Shown: positions 52,929 to 62,937, numbered from the stretch's first letter. The stretch is DNA of 64,000 nt from Micromonospora sediminimaris (GCA_900112325.1 FOLJ01000010.1:124001-188000); one strand, 5' to 3'. Translations and numbers: made by a program. Notes: a model not told the origin generated them from the sequence alone.

Positions 52929-54123
52929 CGAGTTGCCGATCGGTCGGCGGGTGGCGTACTGGCGGGGGCGGCGGCGGATGTCGCAGCAGGTGTTCGCCGA
53001 CCGGCTAGGCAAGTCGAAGAGCTGGGTCGACAAGGTCGAGCGCGGTGCGCGTTCGCTGGACAAAGTGTCCACGATCGCGGAGATCGCCGCTGTGCTGCGG
53101 GTCGATCAGTCGGTGCTGCTGGGCCGCGATGTCCGTCCCGCCGCCGTCAGCGAGCGGGCGGCGGGTGTGGAGCGGATCCGGGCGGCACTGTCGGCGTACG
53201 ACATCGCGGTGGGCCGGCGGGTGCCGGGCCGCGACATACCGGCGGCAGCTCAGGTGGCGCGTAGCGTGGTTCACGCCTGGACCACCTACCAGCACGCACG
53301 GTACCCCCAGTTGATCGACCTGCTGCCCGGGCTGATCGGCGGGGCGCAACGTGGTTACGCCCGCGAGCCGGGACCGGGGCGCGGACCGCTGGTGGAGGCA
53401 TACCGCATCGGTGCGGCGCTGCTGACAAAGCTCGGTGAGACCGAGCTGGCCTGGCTGGCCGCCGATCGGGCGATGACGCTTGCCACCGGCGACGCGGTGC
53501 TGGCCGCAACGGCGGCAGTGCAACTCGGGCAGGTGTTGCGCGCCACCGGGCAGACGCGCGCGGCGGTGTCGACCATGCGGTCCGCCGCGTACCGGATCGC
53601 ACCGCCGGACCTCGACGGTGGCCCGTCGGGGCAACTGTCCCTGTGCGGCACGCTGCTCGTGCAGGGCGCGTTCGCGGCGGCCGGCGACGGCGACGAGCGC
53701 GGCGCCGCCAACCTGCTCGACGAGGCCGCCGACCTGGGCGACCGGGTGGGCGACGGTCATGACCATCATCGCACCGCCTTCGGGCCTACCGCCGTCACCG
53801 CAGCGCGGACGGTGGCGGCACTGGAGTTGGGCGACGCGGGTGCGGCGGTCACCTGGCATCAAAGGACGGTCCGACGCGACGGTTGGCAGTGGCTACCCGT
53901 CGAGCATCGCGCCGCCCACCTGATCGACGCCGCCCGCGCGCACCTGCACGCCCACGATCACACGAGCGCCGCACGGACCCTGCGGCAAGCCGAGAGCATC
54001 GCACCCGCCGAGGTGCGGCACCGCCCCGCCGCCCGCGACCTGCTCGCCCAGGTGCTCCGGAGCCCGCACGCCCCGACGACGATCGTGCAGCTCGCTGCGG
54101 CCCTCGGGGTGCCGGCGACATGA
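52921..54123 (+). CDS. XRE-family HTH regulator, cassette B
   Basis: 400 residues. The HTH PIGRRVAYWRGRRRMSQQVF, then GKSKSWVDKVERGARSLDK, is nearly the same as in the 13106 protein, and the helical blocks QHARYPQLIDLLPGLI, LAWLAADRAMTLATGDA and RRDGWQWLPVEHRAAHLIDAA also match. The two are paralogues with conserved gene order. It overlaps the next small gene by four bases. Confidence 0.88.
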   Translation: MGDELPIGRRVAYWRGRRRMSQQVFADRLGKSKSWVDKVERGARSLDKVSTIAEIAAVLRVDQSVLLGRDVRPAAVSERAAGVERIRAALSAYDIAVGRRVPGRDIPAAAQVARSVVHAWTTYQHARYPQLIDLLPGLIGGAQRGYAREPGPGRGPLVEAYRIGAALLTKLGETELAWLAADRAMTLATGDAVLAATAAVQLGQVLRATGQTRAAVSTMRSAAYRIAPPDLDGGPSGQLSLCGTLLVQGAFAAAGDGDERGAANLLDEAADLGDRVGDGHDHHRTAFGPTAVTAARTVAALELGDAGAAVTWHQRTVRRDGWQWLPVEHRAAHLIDAARAHLHAHDHTSAARTLRQAESIAPAEVRHRPAARDLLAQVLRSPHAPTTIVQLAAALGVPAT

Positions 54124-54380
54124 CCGCGCGGCTGTTGTCCCTGGCTCAGATCCTCAACCGGCTCGCCCTCACCGCCCGCCGGACCCTCCGCGAGCACTGC
54201 CCGTCCCCCGGCGGCCCCTGCCCGATCTGCCGCCTGGCGGACTGCGCCACGGCAGCCGCTGCGCGCGACGTCCTCGACGCCATCACCCAACTACGCTGGC
54301 ACCGCCTAAAGGTTCCGCCGCACCTCGTGTCCTCCGAGGATCCCAGCGTGCTCCGCGCTGACCGACACCTCGAGCACTGA
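54120..54380 (+). CDS. Small Cys-rich protein
   Basis: 86 residues from ATG 54120, overlapping the XRE stop (ATGA). Five Cys lie together in REHCPSPGGPCPICRLADC, which could bind zinc. A helix DVLDAITQLRWHRL follows. No such gene follows cassette A at 14341. No family recognised. Confidence 0.6.
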   Translation: MTARLLSLAQILNRLALTARRTLREHCPSPGGPCPICRLADCATAAAARDVLDAITQLRWHRLKVPPHLVSSEDPSVLRADRHLEH

Positions 54381-54439
54381 CCGCAGTAGCGGCGTGTCGA
54401 GTCACTCCACTGCAAACGATCAAGACGGATCAGGTGGGG

Positions 54440-56065
54440 TCAGGTGGGGGTGTCGCGGCGGCGGAAGGTGGTTAGGCCGAGGGCCAGCAGCGCGGCGGCG
54501 ACGGCGGTGAGGACCACCAACGGCAGTACGGTGACGTCGACCGCGGGCACCGACGGCACGTGGGTGTACGGCGAGAGGTTAAGCGCCGCCTGCGGCAGGT
54601 CCAGCGCGGCACCCAGCTGGCCGAGCAGCAGGAACACGATGAGCACCGCCCAGCTCAACGCGACCGACAAACGGGGCAGCGCGCCGAACAGGGCGGTCAC
54701 CACCCCGGCGACGACAAGCAGGGCCGGCAACCACAGCAGCGCCGCACCTGTCAGCTCGACGGTCCAGCCGACCGGGTCACCGACCGCCAGCCCGTACCCG
54801 AGGCCGGTGGTGGCACCGGCCAGCAGCATCAGCGCCAGCGCACCGAGCACCGCGCCGGCCACCTGAGTGCCCAACCACCGGTAGCGGCTGACGGCAGTGG
54901 CGAGCAACGGTTCGAGGATGCCGTCGGACTCGTCGCCACGCACCCGCAGCAGGGCCTGCACGACGTACGCCCCGAGGGTCAGGGCGAACAGCGCGAGCAT
55001 CGCCGCCAGGAAGGCGTCGACCAGGTCGGCCCCGCCGCCGAGTTGGGCGATCGCCTCGGCGGCGGCCGGGTTGTCGGCGATCATGTCGTCGACCTCGTTG
55101 CCGGCCAGGCCCATGGCGAGGCCGAGCACCGCGACCGCGACCGCCCAGCCGGTCAACGCGCCACGGTGCAGACGCCAGGTGAGTCCGGCCGGGCTGAGCA
55201 GGCCGGCGGCGGCGGTGGCCGGCCCCCGGCGGGCGGCGAGCAGGCCGGCCCCGAGGTCGCGCCGTTCGGCGAGCGCGTACGCCCCGGCAACCCCGACGAC
55301 CAGCAGGGCGACCGGCAGCGCGAGAACCCACCACCGCTCGCCGCCGAAGGCACGGATCTGGGTGCCCCAGCCCAGCGGCGACAACCAGGTCGGCCAGGCG
55401 CTGTCCAGGCGTACCGCGTCGGCGGCGCGTTGACCGAGCACGTCACCGGTGGCCCGCAGCAGGAACGCCACCCCGACCGTGGCGGCGGCGAGCGCGTTCG
55501 CACCCCGGGAGGTCACCGAGAGTTGGGCGGTGACGGCGGCCACCCCGGTGAAGGCGAGGCCGACCCCGACGATCGCGGCGGCGGCGGCCACCGAGCCGGC
55601 GGCCGGCAGCCCGGCACCGACGAAGGCGAGCGCGAGCAGCGCACCGGCCAGCACGTTGGCGCCGACCACGACGACCAGGGCCGCGGTGAGCAGCGCGTAC
55701 CTGCCGACGGCGGCAGCGCCGAGCAGTTCCGCGCGGCCGGTCTCCTCGTTCTGCCGGGTGTGCCGGACCACGGCGAAGGTGCTGAGCAGCGCGGCGAGCA
55801 CGGCCAGGGTGAGGTACGTCTCGGTGACCACCACGGCACCGAGGTCGGTGCTGGCGACCGGGCCGTTGAAGGCGCGGGCGACGACACTTGTGTTGGCCAC
55901 CTCGGCGTACCCGATGCGGTTCTGCTCGTCGGGGTAGATGCTGGCCACGCTCTCGGCGAGGGCGTAGCCGATCAGCGGGCTGCCGAGCGTCCAGATGGCC
56001 AGGCGGACCCGGTCGCGACGTAGGGCCAGCCGGGTGAGCCAGCCGGTTCCGGTGAAGGCGCTCAT
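54440..56065 (-). CDS. ABC exporter permease
   Basis: 541 residues with about twelve helices in two similar halves: each half starts TWRLHRGALTGW or WLTRLALRRDRVRLAIW and has an EETGRAELLGA or DESDGILEPLLATAVSRYRW loop. This is the actinomycete antibiotic/drug-exporter permease type that works with a separate ATPase. The start overlaps the ATPase stop by four bases. Confidence 0.9.
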   Translation of the reverse strand: MSAFTGTGWLTRLALRRDRVRLAIWTLGSPLIGYALAESVASIYPDEQNRIGYAEVANTSVVARAFNGPVASTDLGAVVVTETYLTLAVLAALLSTFAVVRHTRQNEETGRAELLGAAAVGRYALLTAALVVVVGANVLAGALLALAFVGAGLPAAGSVAAAAAIVGVGLAFTGVAAVTAQLSVTSRGANALAAATVGVAFLLRATGDVLGQRAADAVRLDSAWPTWLSPLGWGTQIRAFGGERWWVLALPVALLVVGVAGAYALAERRDLGAGLLAARRGPATAAAGLLSPAGLTWRLHRGALTGWAVAVAVLGLAMGLAGNEVDDMIADNPAAAEAIAQLGGGADLVDAFLAAMLALFALTLGAYVVQALLRVRGDESDGILEPLLATAVSRYRWLGTQVAGAVLGALALMLLAGATTGLGYGLAVGDPVGWTVELTGAALLWLPALLVVAGVVTALFGALPRLSVALSWAVLIVFLLLGQLGAALDLPQAALNLSPYTHVPSVPAVDVTVLPLVVLTAVAAALLALGLTTFRRRDTPT

Positions 56066-56982
56066 CGGGTGCCTCCGGTCGTCGCCTGCCGGTCACCGTT
56101 GACGGCCTCGCCGTAGTGCCGCAGGAACAGTTCCTCAAGCGTGGGCGGTGTGCTGGTCAGCGCGCGGACCTCGAAACGGACCAGGTGGGCCAGGAGCGCG
56201 TCGAGGTGCTCGGGCTCGACCTCCAGCCGGACGCGACCGTCGACCGGGCGAACCTCGTGCACGCCGGGCAGCTCCGTGAGGCCGGTCGCCGGCCGTCCGG
56301 TCTCGACGGTGACTGTGGTACGCGCCAGGTGCCGCAGCTCGGACAGCGTGCCGGACTCGACGATCCGGCCCTCCCGGATGATGCTGACCCGGTCGCAGAG
56401 CGCCTCGACCTCGGCCAGCACATGGCTGGAGAGCAGGACGCTGGCGCCGGCCTGGGTGAGCTGGCGGACCTCCTCCTGGAACACCGCCTCCATCAGCGGG
56501 TCCAACCCGGAGGTGGGCTCGTCCAGCACGTACAGCTCGACGTCGGAGGCGAAGGCGGCGACGATGGCGACCTTCTGCCGGTTGCCCTTCGAGTAGGTGC
56601 GGCACTTCTTCGTCGGGTCCAGATCGAAGCGTCGCAGCAGTTCGTCGCGCCGACGCCGGTCCAGCCCGCCGCGCAGCGCGCCGAACAGGTCGATCGCCTC
56701 CCCGCCGGAGAGGTTGGGCCAGAGGTTGACGTCGCCCGGCACGTACGCCAAGCGCCGGTGCAGCGTGACGGCGTCGCGCCACGGGTCGCCGTCGAGGATG
56801 CGGACCTGCCCCGAGTCGCGGCGCAGCAGGCCGAGCAGGATCCGGATGGTGGTGGACTTGCCCGAGCCGTTGGGTCCGAGGAATCCGTGCACCTCCCCCG
56901 GTTCCACCGTCAGGTCGAGCCCGTCGAGCGCGCGTACGCCGCCGAAGGTCTTGACGAGGTTCTCGATGGAGATCACGGACAT
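56062..56982 (-). CDS. ABC exporter ATP-binding protein
   Basis: 306 residues from ATG 56982 (GGGAGG upstream). Walker A is GPNGSGKSTTIRIL, the signature region TYSKGNRQKVAIVAAF (Gly-Asn in place of Gly-Gly), Walker B LYVLDEPTSGLDPL and switch LLSSHVLAEVE. A regulatory domain follows to residue 290. It drives efflux through the permease encoded next. The TetR gene is divergent and likely controls it. Confidence 0.92.
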   Translation of the reverse strand: MSVISIENLVKTFGGVRALDGLDLTVEPGEVHGFLGPNGSGKSTTIRILLGLLRRDSGQVRILDGDPWRDAVTLHRRLAYVPGDVNLWPNLSGGEAIDLFGALRGGLDRRRRDELLRRFDLDPTKKCRTYSKGNRQKVAIVAAFASDVELYVLDEPTSGLDPLMEAVFQEEVRQLTQAGASVLLSSHVLAEVEALCDRVSIIREGRIVESGTLSELRHLARTTVTVETGRPATGLTELPGVHEVRPVDGRVRLEVEPEHLDALLAHLVRFEVRALTSTPPTLEELFLRHYGEAVNGDRQATTGGTR

Positions 56983-57087
56983 GGTGCCTCCCGTCGTACG
57001 GTGTCTACCGAACCACTGTACTGACCGATGGTAAGGGGTCGATACGAGGCGTCCCGCCCGGCGGTCAGGAGGCACTACGCTTGGCGC

Positions 57088-57918
57088 ATGAGCTGGGAGG
57101 AGACCGACGGCACCCGCAGCCGGATCCTGCGCACCGCATCGGACCTCTTCGCCGAGCAGGGATACCAACGCACCTCGCTGCGGCAGATCGCCGAACGGTT
57201 ACGGCTGACCAAGGCCGCCATCCTCTACCACTTCCCCAGCAAGGCGCATCTGCTCACCGCACTAGCCGAGCCGCTGATCCGCGACCTGGAGGCGCTGCTG
57301 GACAAGGCCGGGGCACTGCCCGGCCAGCAGGCGAGGTGGACGCTGCTGGCGGGCTGGGTGGACACCATGCTCGCGCACCGCGGCCCGCTCGGCATGCTCT
57401 TTCACGACCTCGCGCTCGTCGACCGGGGCAGCACGTACCACCGGCTGATGCAGATCGCCATGCGCGCCAACGAGATCGTCGCCGGACCGGACGCCGGACG
57501 CCGGGATCGGGTCCGGGCGGTCCAGGCCATCGCCATGTGTAGCGATCCGGTGGTGTTCATGATCGACGTGCCCGCGTCGGTGCTGCGGGGCGACATGCTC
57601 GACGGCGCCTGTCGCCTGCTCGGCGAGGCGCCACCCGACGTGGCGGAGCCGGTGGACCGGTCCGCACCGGCGGCCGACCTGACGACACCGGTGACCGAAG
57701 TGGCCTCCAGCGCCGTTTCCGCGACGCCCGAGCGGGTGGGGCGGCGGCGGCCGGGGCGACCCCGGTCGATGAGCCCGGAACAGGTACGGTCCGCCCGGCG
57801 GATGCATCTGGCGGGCACCCACTCGGCCGACGAGATCGCCGCCGAGTTCGGCGTCTCGCGCGCCACCGTCTACCGCCACCTCGACGCGGACGACGATAAC
57901 GAGACAGTTCTAAGATAG
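57088..57918 (+). CDS. TetR-type regulator with extra AT-hook and HTH tail
   Basis: 276 residues from ATG 57088 (AGGAGG upstream). The N-terminal TetR HTH is RILRTASDLFAEQGYQRTSLRQIAERLRLTKAAILYHFPSKAHLL. The ligand domain covers about 60-190. A Pro/Ala linker leads to an AT-hook-like RRRPGRPRS and a resolvase-type HTH, SPEQVRSARRMHLAGTHSADEIAAEFGVSRATVYRHL. Two DNA-binding parts in one TetR protein are unusual. It should repress the divergent ABC exporter, 105 bases away. Confidence 0.9.
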   Translation: MSWEETDGTRSRILRTASDLFAEQGYQRTSLRQIAERLRLTKAAILYHFPSKAHLLTALAEPLIRDLEALLDKAGALPGQQARWTLLAGWVDTMLAHRGPLGMLFHDLALVDRGSTYHRLMQIAMRANEIVAGPDAGRRDRVRAVQAIAMCSDPVVFMIDVPASVLRGDMLDGACRLLGEAPPDVAEPVDRSAPAADLTTPVTEVASSAVSATPERVGRRRPGRPRSMSPEQVRSARRMHLAGTHSADEIAAEFGVSRATVYRHLDADDDNETVLR

Positions 57919-57944
57919 TTTCGAGACAGCCTCGGCCGGCCGGC

Positions 57945-57975
57945 CCGGCGGCGGGGCGGGGCGCCCCGCCGCCGG
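57945..57975. terminator. GC-rich bidirectional stem-loop
   Basis: A perfect 13-bp stem (57945-57957 with 57963-57975) and five-base loop lie between the convergent TetR and phosphoesterase genes. Confidence 0.75.
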
Positions 57976-57979
57976 CACG

Positions 57980-59305
57980 TCACCGCACCAGGCCGAGCCC
58001 GGCGTACGTACGCTCGTGCGCCGGAAACTCCTCGTCGGTGTGCGGCGCGTAGATCCAGGTACGCAGCGAGTCGGCAGCCGTGTCGATCTCCACCAGCCGC
58101 ACCGGGTTGGTCCGGCGCGAGTGGAACGTCTGGAGGAAGGAGTGGACCCGGTTGCCGTGCACGCCGGTGTCCACCCGGGAGGCCGCCGTGCCCGTGTGGC
58201 CGGAGAAGACGAATCGGATGTTGGGGTATCGCGCCACGAGGTTGTCGAAAAGGTACCGCGGGCTGGTCGAGCCGTAGCCGGCCGACTGGCCGATCGAGGC
58301 GTCGCTCTCCAGGTAGTGATGAGTGACGATCACGACGTTGTGCCGGGGATGGGCGGCCACGACGGCCTTCGCCCAGGCGACCGCCGCCCGGCGCGGCCAC
58401 AGCTCCAGACTCAGCACCAGCCACCGCACGCCGCCGGCCGTGTAGGTGGCGTAGGCGTTGTCCACCTTGCCGGCCTCGAACTGGCCACGCACCGCCCCGA
58501 ACCGGCCCGCCGTGAAGTACCTGTTGAACACCGTCGTGTCACGCAGCAGTTGCCCGGCAGGGCTGCGCAACTCCCCGTCCGGCCCGGCGGCCTGGGTGTC
58601 GTGGTTGCCCACGGCGAGGGTGTACGGCATGCCGGCCGTCTCCAGTGGACGCAACGCGGCCCGGGCCCGTTCGTACTGCACGTGGCCGGGAGAGTCGTAG
58701 TTCACCACATCGCCGGAGTGCGTGACGAAACGCAGGTCGAGGGTGGCGCGCTGGTCGACCAGCCAGTCGACGCGCTGACGCAGCCGGGTGTCGCCCGCGG
58801 ACAGCACCTCCTCCTGGGTGTCCGGGACCACGGCGAAGGTGAAGGTGGCGTCGACCGCCGGCGGCGGCTGCACCCGCACGTACGCCAGGTGTGCGTTGCG
58901 GTCGCACGCGCCGGTGTACCTGTCGTTGACCAGCTCGATCCGAACGTCGTGCCGCCCCTCCGGCAGCTGCTCACCGACCGGATAGCCGCCGTAGTCGGCG
59001 GCGCTGGTCACGGTGATCTCGCCGATCACCTCGCCGGCCACCCTGACCCGCAGGGTCGGCCAGCCGTCGCAGTGATCGCCGATCGCCCCGACGACCAGCC
59101 GGCCGGCGCCCCGTACCGGGACGCTGGCGTAGCTGGCGTTGTGCCACAGCGTGGCGTGAGTGCCCGACGGCGGCCGGGGCGTGCCCGTAGCCGGTTGGAT
59201 CGAGCCGTTGACCACGGTGAACGGTGACGCCGCGTGCGCCGCGCCAGCCAGTACGCCGGCCGACAGTACGACCACGACCGCCATGATCGCGCGCGTGATC
59301 CGCAT
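57980..59305 (-). CDS. Secreted calcineurin-like metallophosphoesterase
   Basis: 441 residues from ATG 59305 (GGGAGG upstream) with a signal peptide ending AAHAAS. Residues 30-150 form a beta-rich domain like those that bind carbohydrate (HATLWHNASYASVPVRGAGRLVVGAIG). The phosphoesterase site follows: VVPDTQE, THSGDVVNYD, AVGNHDTQ, VTHHYLE and FSGHTG. It hydrolyses phosphoesters outside the cell; the substrate is unknown. Confidence 0.9.
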   Translation of the reverse strand: MRITRAIMAVVVVLSAGVLAGAAHAASPFTVVNGSIQPATGTPRPPSGTHATLWHNASYASVPVRGAGRLVVGAIGDHCDGWPTLRVRVAGEVIGEITVTSAADYGGYPVGEQLPEGRHDVRIELVNDRYTGACDRNAHLAYVRVQPPPAVDATFTFAVVPDTQEEVLSAGDTRLRQRVDWLVDQRATLDLRFVTHSGDVVNYDSPGHVQYERARAALRPLETAGMPYTLAVGNHDTQAAGPDGELRSPAGQLLRDTTVFNRYFTAGRFGAVRGQFEAGKVDNAYATYTAGGVRWLVLSLELWPRRAAVAWAKAVVAAHPRHNVVIVTHHYLESDASIGQSAGYGSTSPRYLFDNLVARYPNIRFVFSGHTGTAASRVDTGVHGNRVHSFLQTFHSRRTNPVRLVEIDTAADSLRTWIYAPHTDEEFPAHERTYAGLGLVR

Positions 59306-59440
59306 GGATGCCTCCCTGTGCCCACCCCCGGCAGCTGCCGGACATCGGGATGCTAAGGCAGACTCACCGGACATTCCGGCACCGCGACATTGACACGCAG
59401 TGACGTTAACTTGGCCGAAACGTCACAGGGCGCGGCGTCG

Positions 59441-60958
59441 TCAGCCGACGTCGACCCAGTCCAGCGTGCGCTGCACCGCCTTGCGCCAGTCGGCGTAGCC
59501 GGCCGCGCGCTGCTCGGGCGACCAGGACGGCTGCCAACGCCGACTCTCGTTCCAGTTCTCCCGCAGTTCCTCGGTGTTCCGCCAGAATCCGACGGCCAGG
59601 CCGGCGGCGTAGGCCGCGCCGAGGGCAGTGGTCTCGGCGACCACCGGCCGGCTGACCGGCACGCCGAGGATGTCCGCCTGCAACTGCATGCACAGGTCGT
59701 TGACGGTGACGCCGCCGTCGACCTTGAGGCGTTCCAGCGGTACGCCCGAGTCCCGCGCCATGGCCTCGGCCACGTCGCGACTCTGGTAGCAGATGGCTTC
59801 CAGCGTCGCCCGAGCGATGTGCGCGTCGGTGTTGTAGCGGGACAGGCCGACGATCGCGCCCCGGGCGTCGGATCGCCAGTACGGGGCGAACAGGCCGGAG
59901 AAGGCGGGCACGAAGTAGACGCCGCCGTTGTCGTCGACCTGGCGGGCGAGGTCCTCGCTCTGCGCCGCACTGCTGATGATCTTCAGCTGGTCGCGGAGCC
60001 ACTGCACGGCCGAACCGGTGACGGCGATGGAGCCTTCGAGCGCGTAGACCGGCGGCTGGCCGGCGAACTGATAGCACACGGTGGTGAGCAGCCCGGCCTC
60101 GGAGCGGACGATCTCCGACCCAGTGTTCAACAGCATGAAGTTGCCCGTACCGTACGTGTTCTTCGCCTCGCCCGGGGCGAAGCAGACCTGACCGACAGTG
60201 GCCGCCTGTTGGTCACCAAGATCCGCGGTGATCGGGACCGGGCCGGCGAACGGGCCGCTGGGCAGGGTGACGCCGTAGGCGTCCGGATCGGACGACGGAA
60301 CGATCCGGGGCAGCATGGCGCGTGGAACGCCGAAGATGGACAGCAGTTCGTCGTCCCAGTCCAGGGTTTCCAGGTTCATCAACATGGTCCGGCTGGCGTT
60401 TGTGGGGTCGGTGACATGGACACCGCCGTCCGGGCCGCCGGTGAGGTGCCACAACAGCCAGGTGTCGGTGTTGCCGAAGATCGCCTCACCGCGTTCGGCG
60501 GCCGCCCGCACCCCGTCGACGTGCTCCAGAATCCACTGGATCTTGCCACCGGAGAAGTAGGTCGCCGGCGGTAGACCGGCCTTGCGCCGAATGATCTCGC
60601 CGCGCCCGTCGCGTTCCAACGCCGAGGCGATCCGATCGGTCCGGGTGTCCTGCCAGACGATGGCGTTGTAGTACGGCCGACCGGTGCGCCGGTCCCACAC
60701 CACAGTCGTCTCCCGCTGGTTGGTGACACCGAGGGCCGCCAGGTCACCCGCCGCCAGGCTGTGCGTGTTCAGCGCCGTACGCACGACCGTCTGGGTCCGT
60801 TCCCAGATCTCCAGCGGGTTGTGCTCGACCCAGCCGGCGCGCGGCAGGATCTGCTGGTGTTCGAGCTGGTGGCGGCCGACCTCGTTGCCACCGTGGTCGA
60901 AGATCATAAACCGGGTGCTGGTGGTGCCCTGGTCCACGGCGCCGACGAAGTCAGCCAT
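59441..60958 (-). CDS. glpK: Glycerol kinase
   Basis: 505 residues, FGGY family: [19 protein letters not shown] (ATP loop), [50 protein letters not shown] and [23 protein letters not shown]. It makes glycerol 3-phosphate from glycerol and ATP. GAAGGAGAA precedes the ATG. It stands alone; no glpF or glpD is nearby. Confidence 0.96.
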   Translation of the reverse strand: MADFVGAVDQGTTSTRFMIFDHGGNEVGRHQLEHQQILPRAGWVEHNPLEIWERTQTVVRTALNTHSLAAGDLAALGVTNQRETTVVWDRRTGRPYYNAIVWQDTRTDRIASALERDGRGEIIRRKAGLPPATYFSGGKIQWILEHVDGVRAAAERGEAIFGNTDTWLLWHLTGGPDGGVHVTDPTNASRTMLMNLETLDWDDELLSIFGVPRAMLPRIVPSSDPDAYGVTLPSGPFAGPVPITADLGDQQAATVGQVCFAPGEAKNTYGTGNFMLLNTGSEIVRSEAGLLTTVCYQFAGQPPVYALEGSIAVTGSAVQWLRDQLKIISSAAQSEDLARQVDDNGGVYFVPAFSGLFAPYWRSDARGAIVGLSRYNTDAHIARATLEAICYQSRDVAEAMARDSGVPLERLKVDGGVTVNDLCMQLQADILGVPVSRPVVAETTALGAAYAAGLAVGFWRNTEELRENWNESRRWQPSWSPEQRAAGYADWRKAVQRTLDWVDVG

Positions 60959-61164
60959 GCGGTTCTCCTTCTCCTGGTCCTCGCTGCGGTACCGCCTCGG
61001 GGTAGATCCTTCCCGATGTCCGCGCCACTCACCACGAACGGCCGGCGCGGACGTCGGGTGCGGCGGGCGGACGGCACCGGGTGGGTCGGCCGACGCAAGC
61101 CCGGTACCGTTCGGCAGACCACCACTGGGTCGCCGCCGGCGGCGACCGGGACCAGGAGCGCAGC

Positions 61165-62037
61165 ATGCGGCTAGACCTACGCGACCGGACCATCCTGATC
61201 ACCGGAGCGGCGCGGGGTATCGGCGCTCAACTGGCCCGGGCCGCCGCGGCCCGGGGCGCCCGGGTCGCCGTGGTCGGCCTGGAACCGGTGCTGTTGCGGC
61301 AGGTCGCCGCCGAGGTGGGCGGGCACTGGTACGAATGCGACGTCACCGACCAGGCGGGCCTCGACGACGCCGTCGCCTCGACCGTGCAGCGCTACGGCGG
61401 CATCGACGTGGTGGTGGCCAACGCCGGCATCGCCAACATCGGCACCGTGTCCACCGGCCCGGTCGACGCCCTGGCACGCACCATCGAGGTGAACCTGACC
61501 GGCGTGGTCCGCACGGTCAGCGCGGCGCTGCCGCACGTACGCGCCGCCCGCGGCCACGTCCTGATCGTCTCCTCGGCGGCGGCCTTCGCCGCCATGCCCG
61601 GGATGGCCGCGTACTGTGCGTCGAAGGCCGGGGTGGAGCAGTTCGGCAACGTGCTGCGGCTGGAGAACCGTCGGCGGGGACTCACCGTGGGCACCGCGCA
61701 CCCGATCTGGATCGACACCGACCTGGTGCGCGACTTCCGCGACGACCTCGCCTCCTTCCACGCCGCGCAGCGCAAACTGCCCTGGCCGCTGAACACCGTG
61801 GTCAGTGTCGAGCGGTGCGCCGAGGCACTGCTGCGCGGCATCGAAGGTCGGCGACGCAAGGTCTACGTGCCACGGTCCGTCGCCCTGGTCCAGGCGCTGC
61901 GCCCGATGGTGCTCAGCGGGTTCGCCGACCGGCTGATCGACCGCTTCGGCGGCGCGGAACTGGCCGAGCGGTTGGAGGCGGAGGTACACCGTCTCGGCCG
62001 ATCCTTCGGTCGGACGTCGGTGGAGGGTGGCCAGTAG
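61165..62037 (+). CDS. Short-chain dehydrogenase/reductase
   Basis: 290 residues from ATG 61165 (AGGAG upstream). The cofactor loop is [16 protein letters not shown], then VVANAGIAN, the catalytic Ser in [14 protein letters not shown] and Tyr/Lys in AAYCASKAG. The C-terminal 60 residues extend past the usual SDR length ([17 protein letters not shown]), as in membrane-associated actinobacterial SDRs. The substrate is unknown. Confidence 0.9.
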   Translation: MRLDLRDRTILITGAARGIGAQLARAAAARGARVAVVGLEPVLLRQVAAEVGGHWYECDVTDQAGLDDAVASTVQRYGGIDVVVANAGIANIGTVSTGPVDALARTIEVNLTGVVRTVSAALPHVRAARGHVLIVSSAAAFAAMPGMAAYCASKAGVEQFGNVLRLENRRRGLTVGTAHPIWIDTDLVRDFRDDLASFHAAQRKLPWPLNTVVSVERCAEALLRGIEGRRRKVYVPRSVALVQALRPMVLSGFADRLIDRFGGAELAERLEAEVHRLGRSFGRTSVEGGQ

Positions 62038-62099
62038 CTTCCGGATGGTTGCCCCTCGGCAAAGGTCGCGGATGTTCGCGGACGACGTACCCTGCCTGC

Positions 62100-62591
62100 A
62101 TGAACTACCTCGGCCCGCCGGACGCCCGGGATTCCCGCGACCCGTCCCCCGGCGGCGGCGAGACCACCCCACTGCTGTCCGAGTCGTTCACCGCGCAGAC
62201 CGTGACGGCGCTACGGCACCTGCTCACCGCCCGGGTGGCCGCCGCCGGCCTCACCGGCGATGTGGCCGAGGATCTCGTCCTGGCCGTGCACGAGCTGGTC
62301 ACCAACGCCGTGCTGCACGGTGGGGGCCGGGGGCGACTCGACCTGTTCCGGCGGGCCGACCTGCTCGTCTGTGAGGTCACCGATCACGGCCACGAGCACG
62401 GTGGCGACCTGCCGGTGAACCTGCCCGCGACGAACACCCCGGGTGGCCGGGGTCTCTGGCTCGCCCATCACCTGACCGGGGCGTTGACGCTGACCCGCCG
62501 GCCCGATGGTCTGACCGCGACCGTCACCGCCAGCCTGCGCGACGAGCCGTCCGGGTCGCCCGAGGCCACGGACCGGCCGCCGCACCCGTGA
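62100..62591 (+). CDS. RsbW-like anti-sigma kinase/ATPase
   Basis: 163 residues of the GHKL HATPase type: N-box LVLAVHELVTNAVLHGGG and Gly box TNTPGGRGLWLAHHLTGALTL. These proteins bind sigma factors and phosphorylate STAS partners. The frame is open far upstream but that part is a shadow. The ATG follows TACCCTGCC without a clear ribosome binding site. Possible partners are the STAS proteins at 19-21 kb, by inference only. Confidence 0.85.
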   Translation: MNYLGPPDARDSRDPSPGGGETTPLLSESFTAQTVTALRHLLTARVAAAGLTGDVAEDLVLAVHELVTNAVLHGGGRGRLDLFRRADLLVCEVTDHGHEHGGDLPVNLPATNTPGGRGLWLAHHLTGALTLTRRPDGLTATVTASLRDEPSGSPEATDRPPHP

Positions 62592-62616
62592 GACGAGCGG
62601 CGGCCGGTCCACCTGG

Positions 62617-62937
62617 TCACCCCTTCTGCTTCTGCTGGCACGACACGCAGAACCGCGCGTGCGGCAGGATCTCCAGGCGTTCCCGGGGGATGTCCGTTCC
62701 GCACCGCTCGCAGCTGCCGTAGCCACCGGCGGCGAGACGTCGCAGCGCCCCGGAGATCTGGTCGAGGCTCTGCCGGGTAGCGGCGATCAGCGCGGCATTC
62801 GTGTGCGCCTCCGCCGGATCCCCGGTGTCGGCCGTCAACTCGGTCAGCCGAGTCGTCTGGGCCTCGAACTCGTGGTTCAGCGTCGCCTCGAGTTCGGTGC
62901 GCCACTGCTGGTCGTAGGTGCCGGTCCGTTCGCTCAT
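62617..62937 (-). CDS. DksA/TraR-type zinc-finger protein
   Basis: 106 residues with a helical N-terminal half and the C4 finger CERCGTDIPRERLEILPHARFCVSC. Such proteins reach into RNA polymerase through the secondary channel or bind it otherwise. GGAAGGAACC precedes the ATG. A stem-loop with a U-rich tail lies just upstream in its leader. Confidence 0.9.
   Translation of the reverse strand: MSERTGTYDQQWRTELEATLNHEFEAQTTRLTELTADTGDPAEAHTNAALIAATRQSLDQISGALRRLAAGGYGSCERCGTDIPRERLEILPHARFCVSCQQKQKG

Noticed and set aside
43953..54380. Island as a prophage or integrative element
   Set aside because: No integrase, excisionase, tRNA or direct-repeat ends were seen.
56999..57045. TetR operator between the ABC exporter and TetR genes
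   Set aside because: A TACC...GGTA arrangement around GTAC is only partly symmetric; too weak to call.
60684..62099. Long N-terminal extension of the RsbW-like protein
   Set aside because: This part lies antisense to glpK or out of frame with the SDR gene and has shadow composition; the protein starts at 62100.
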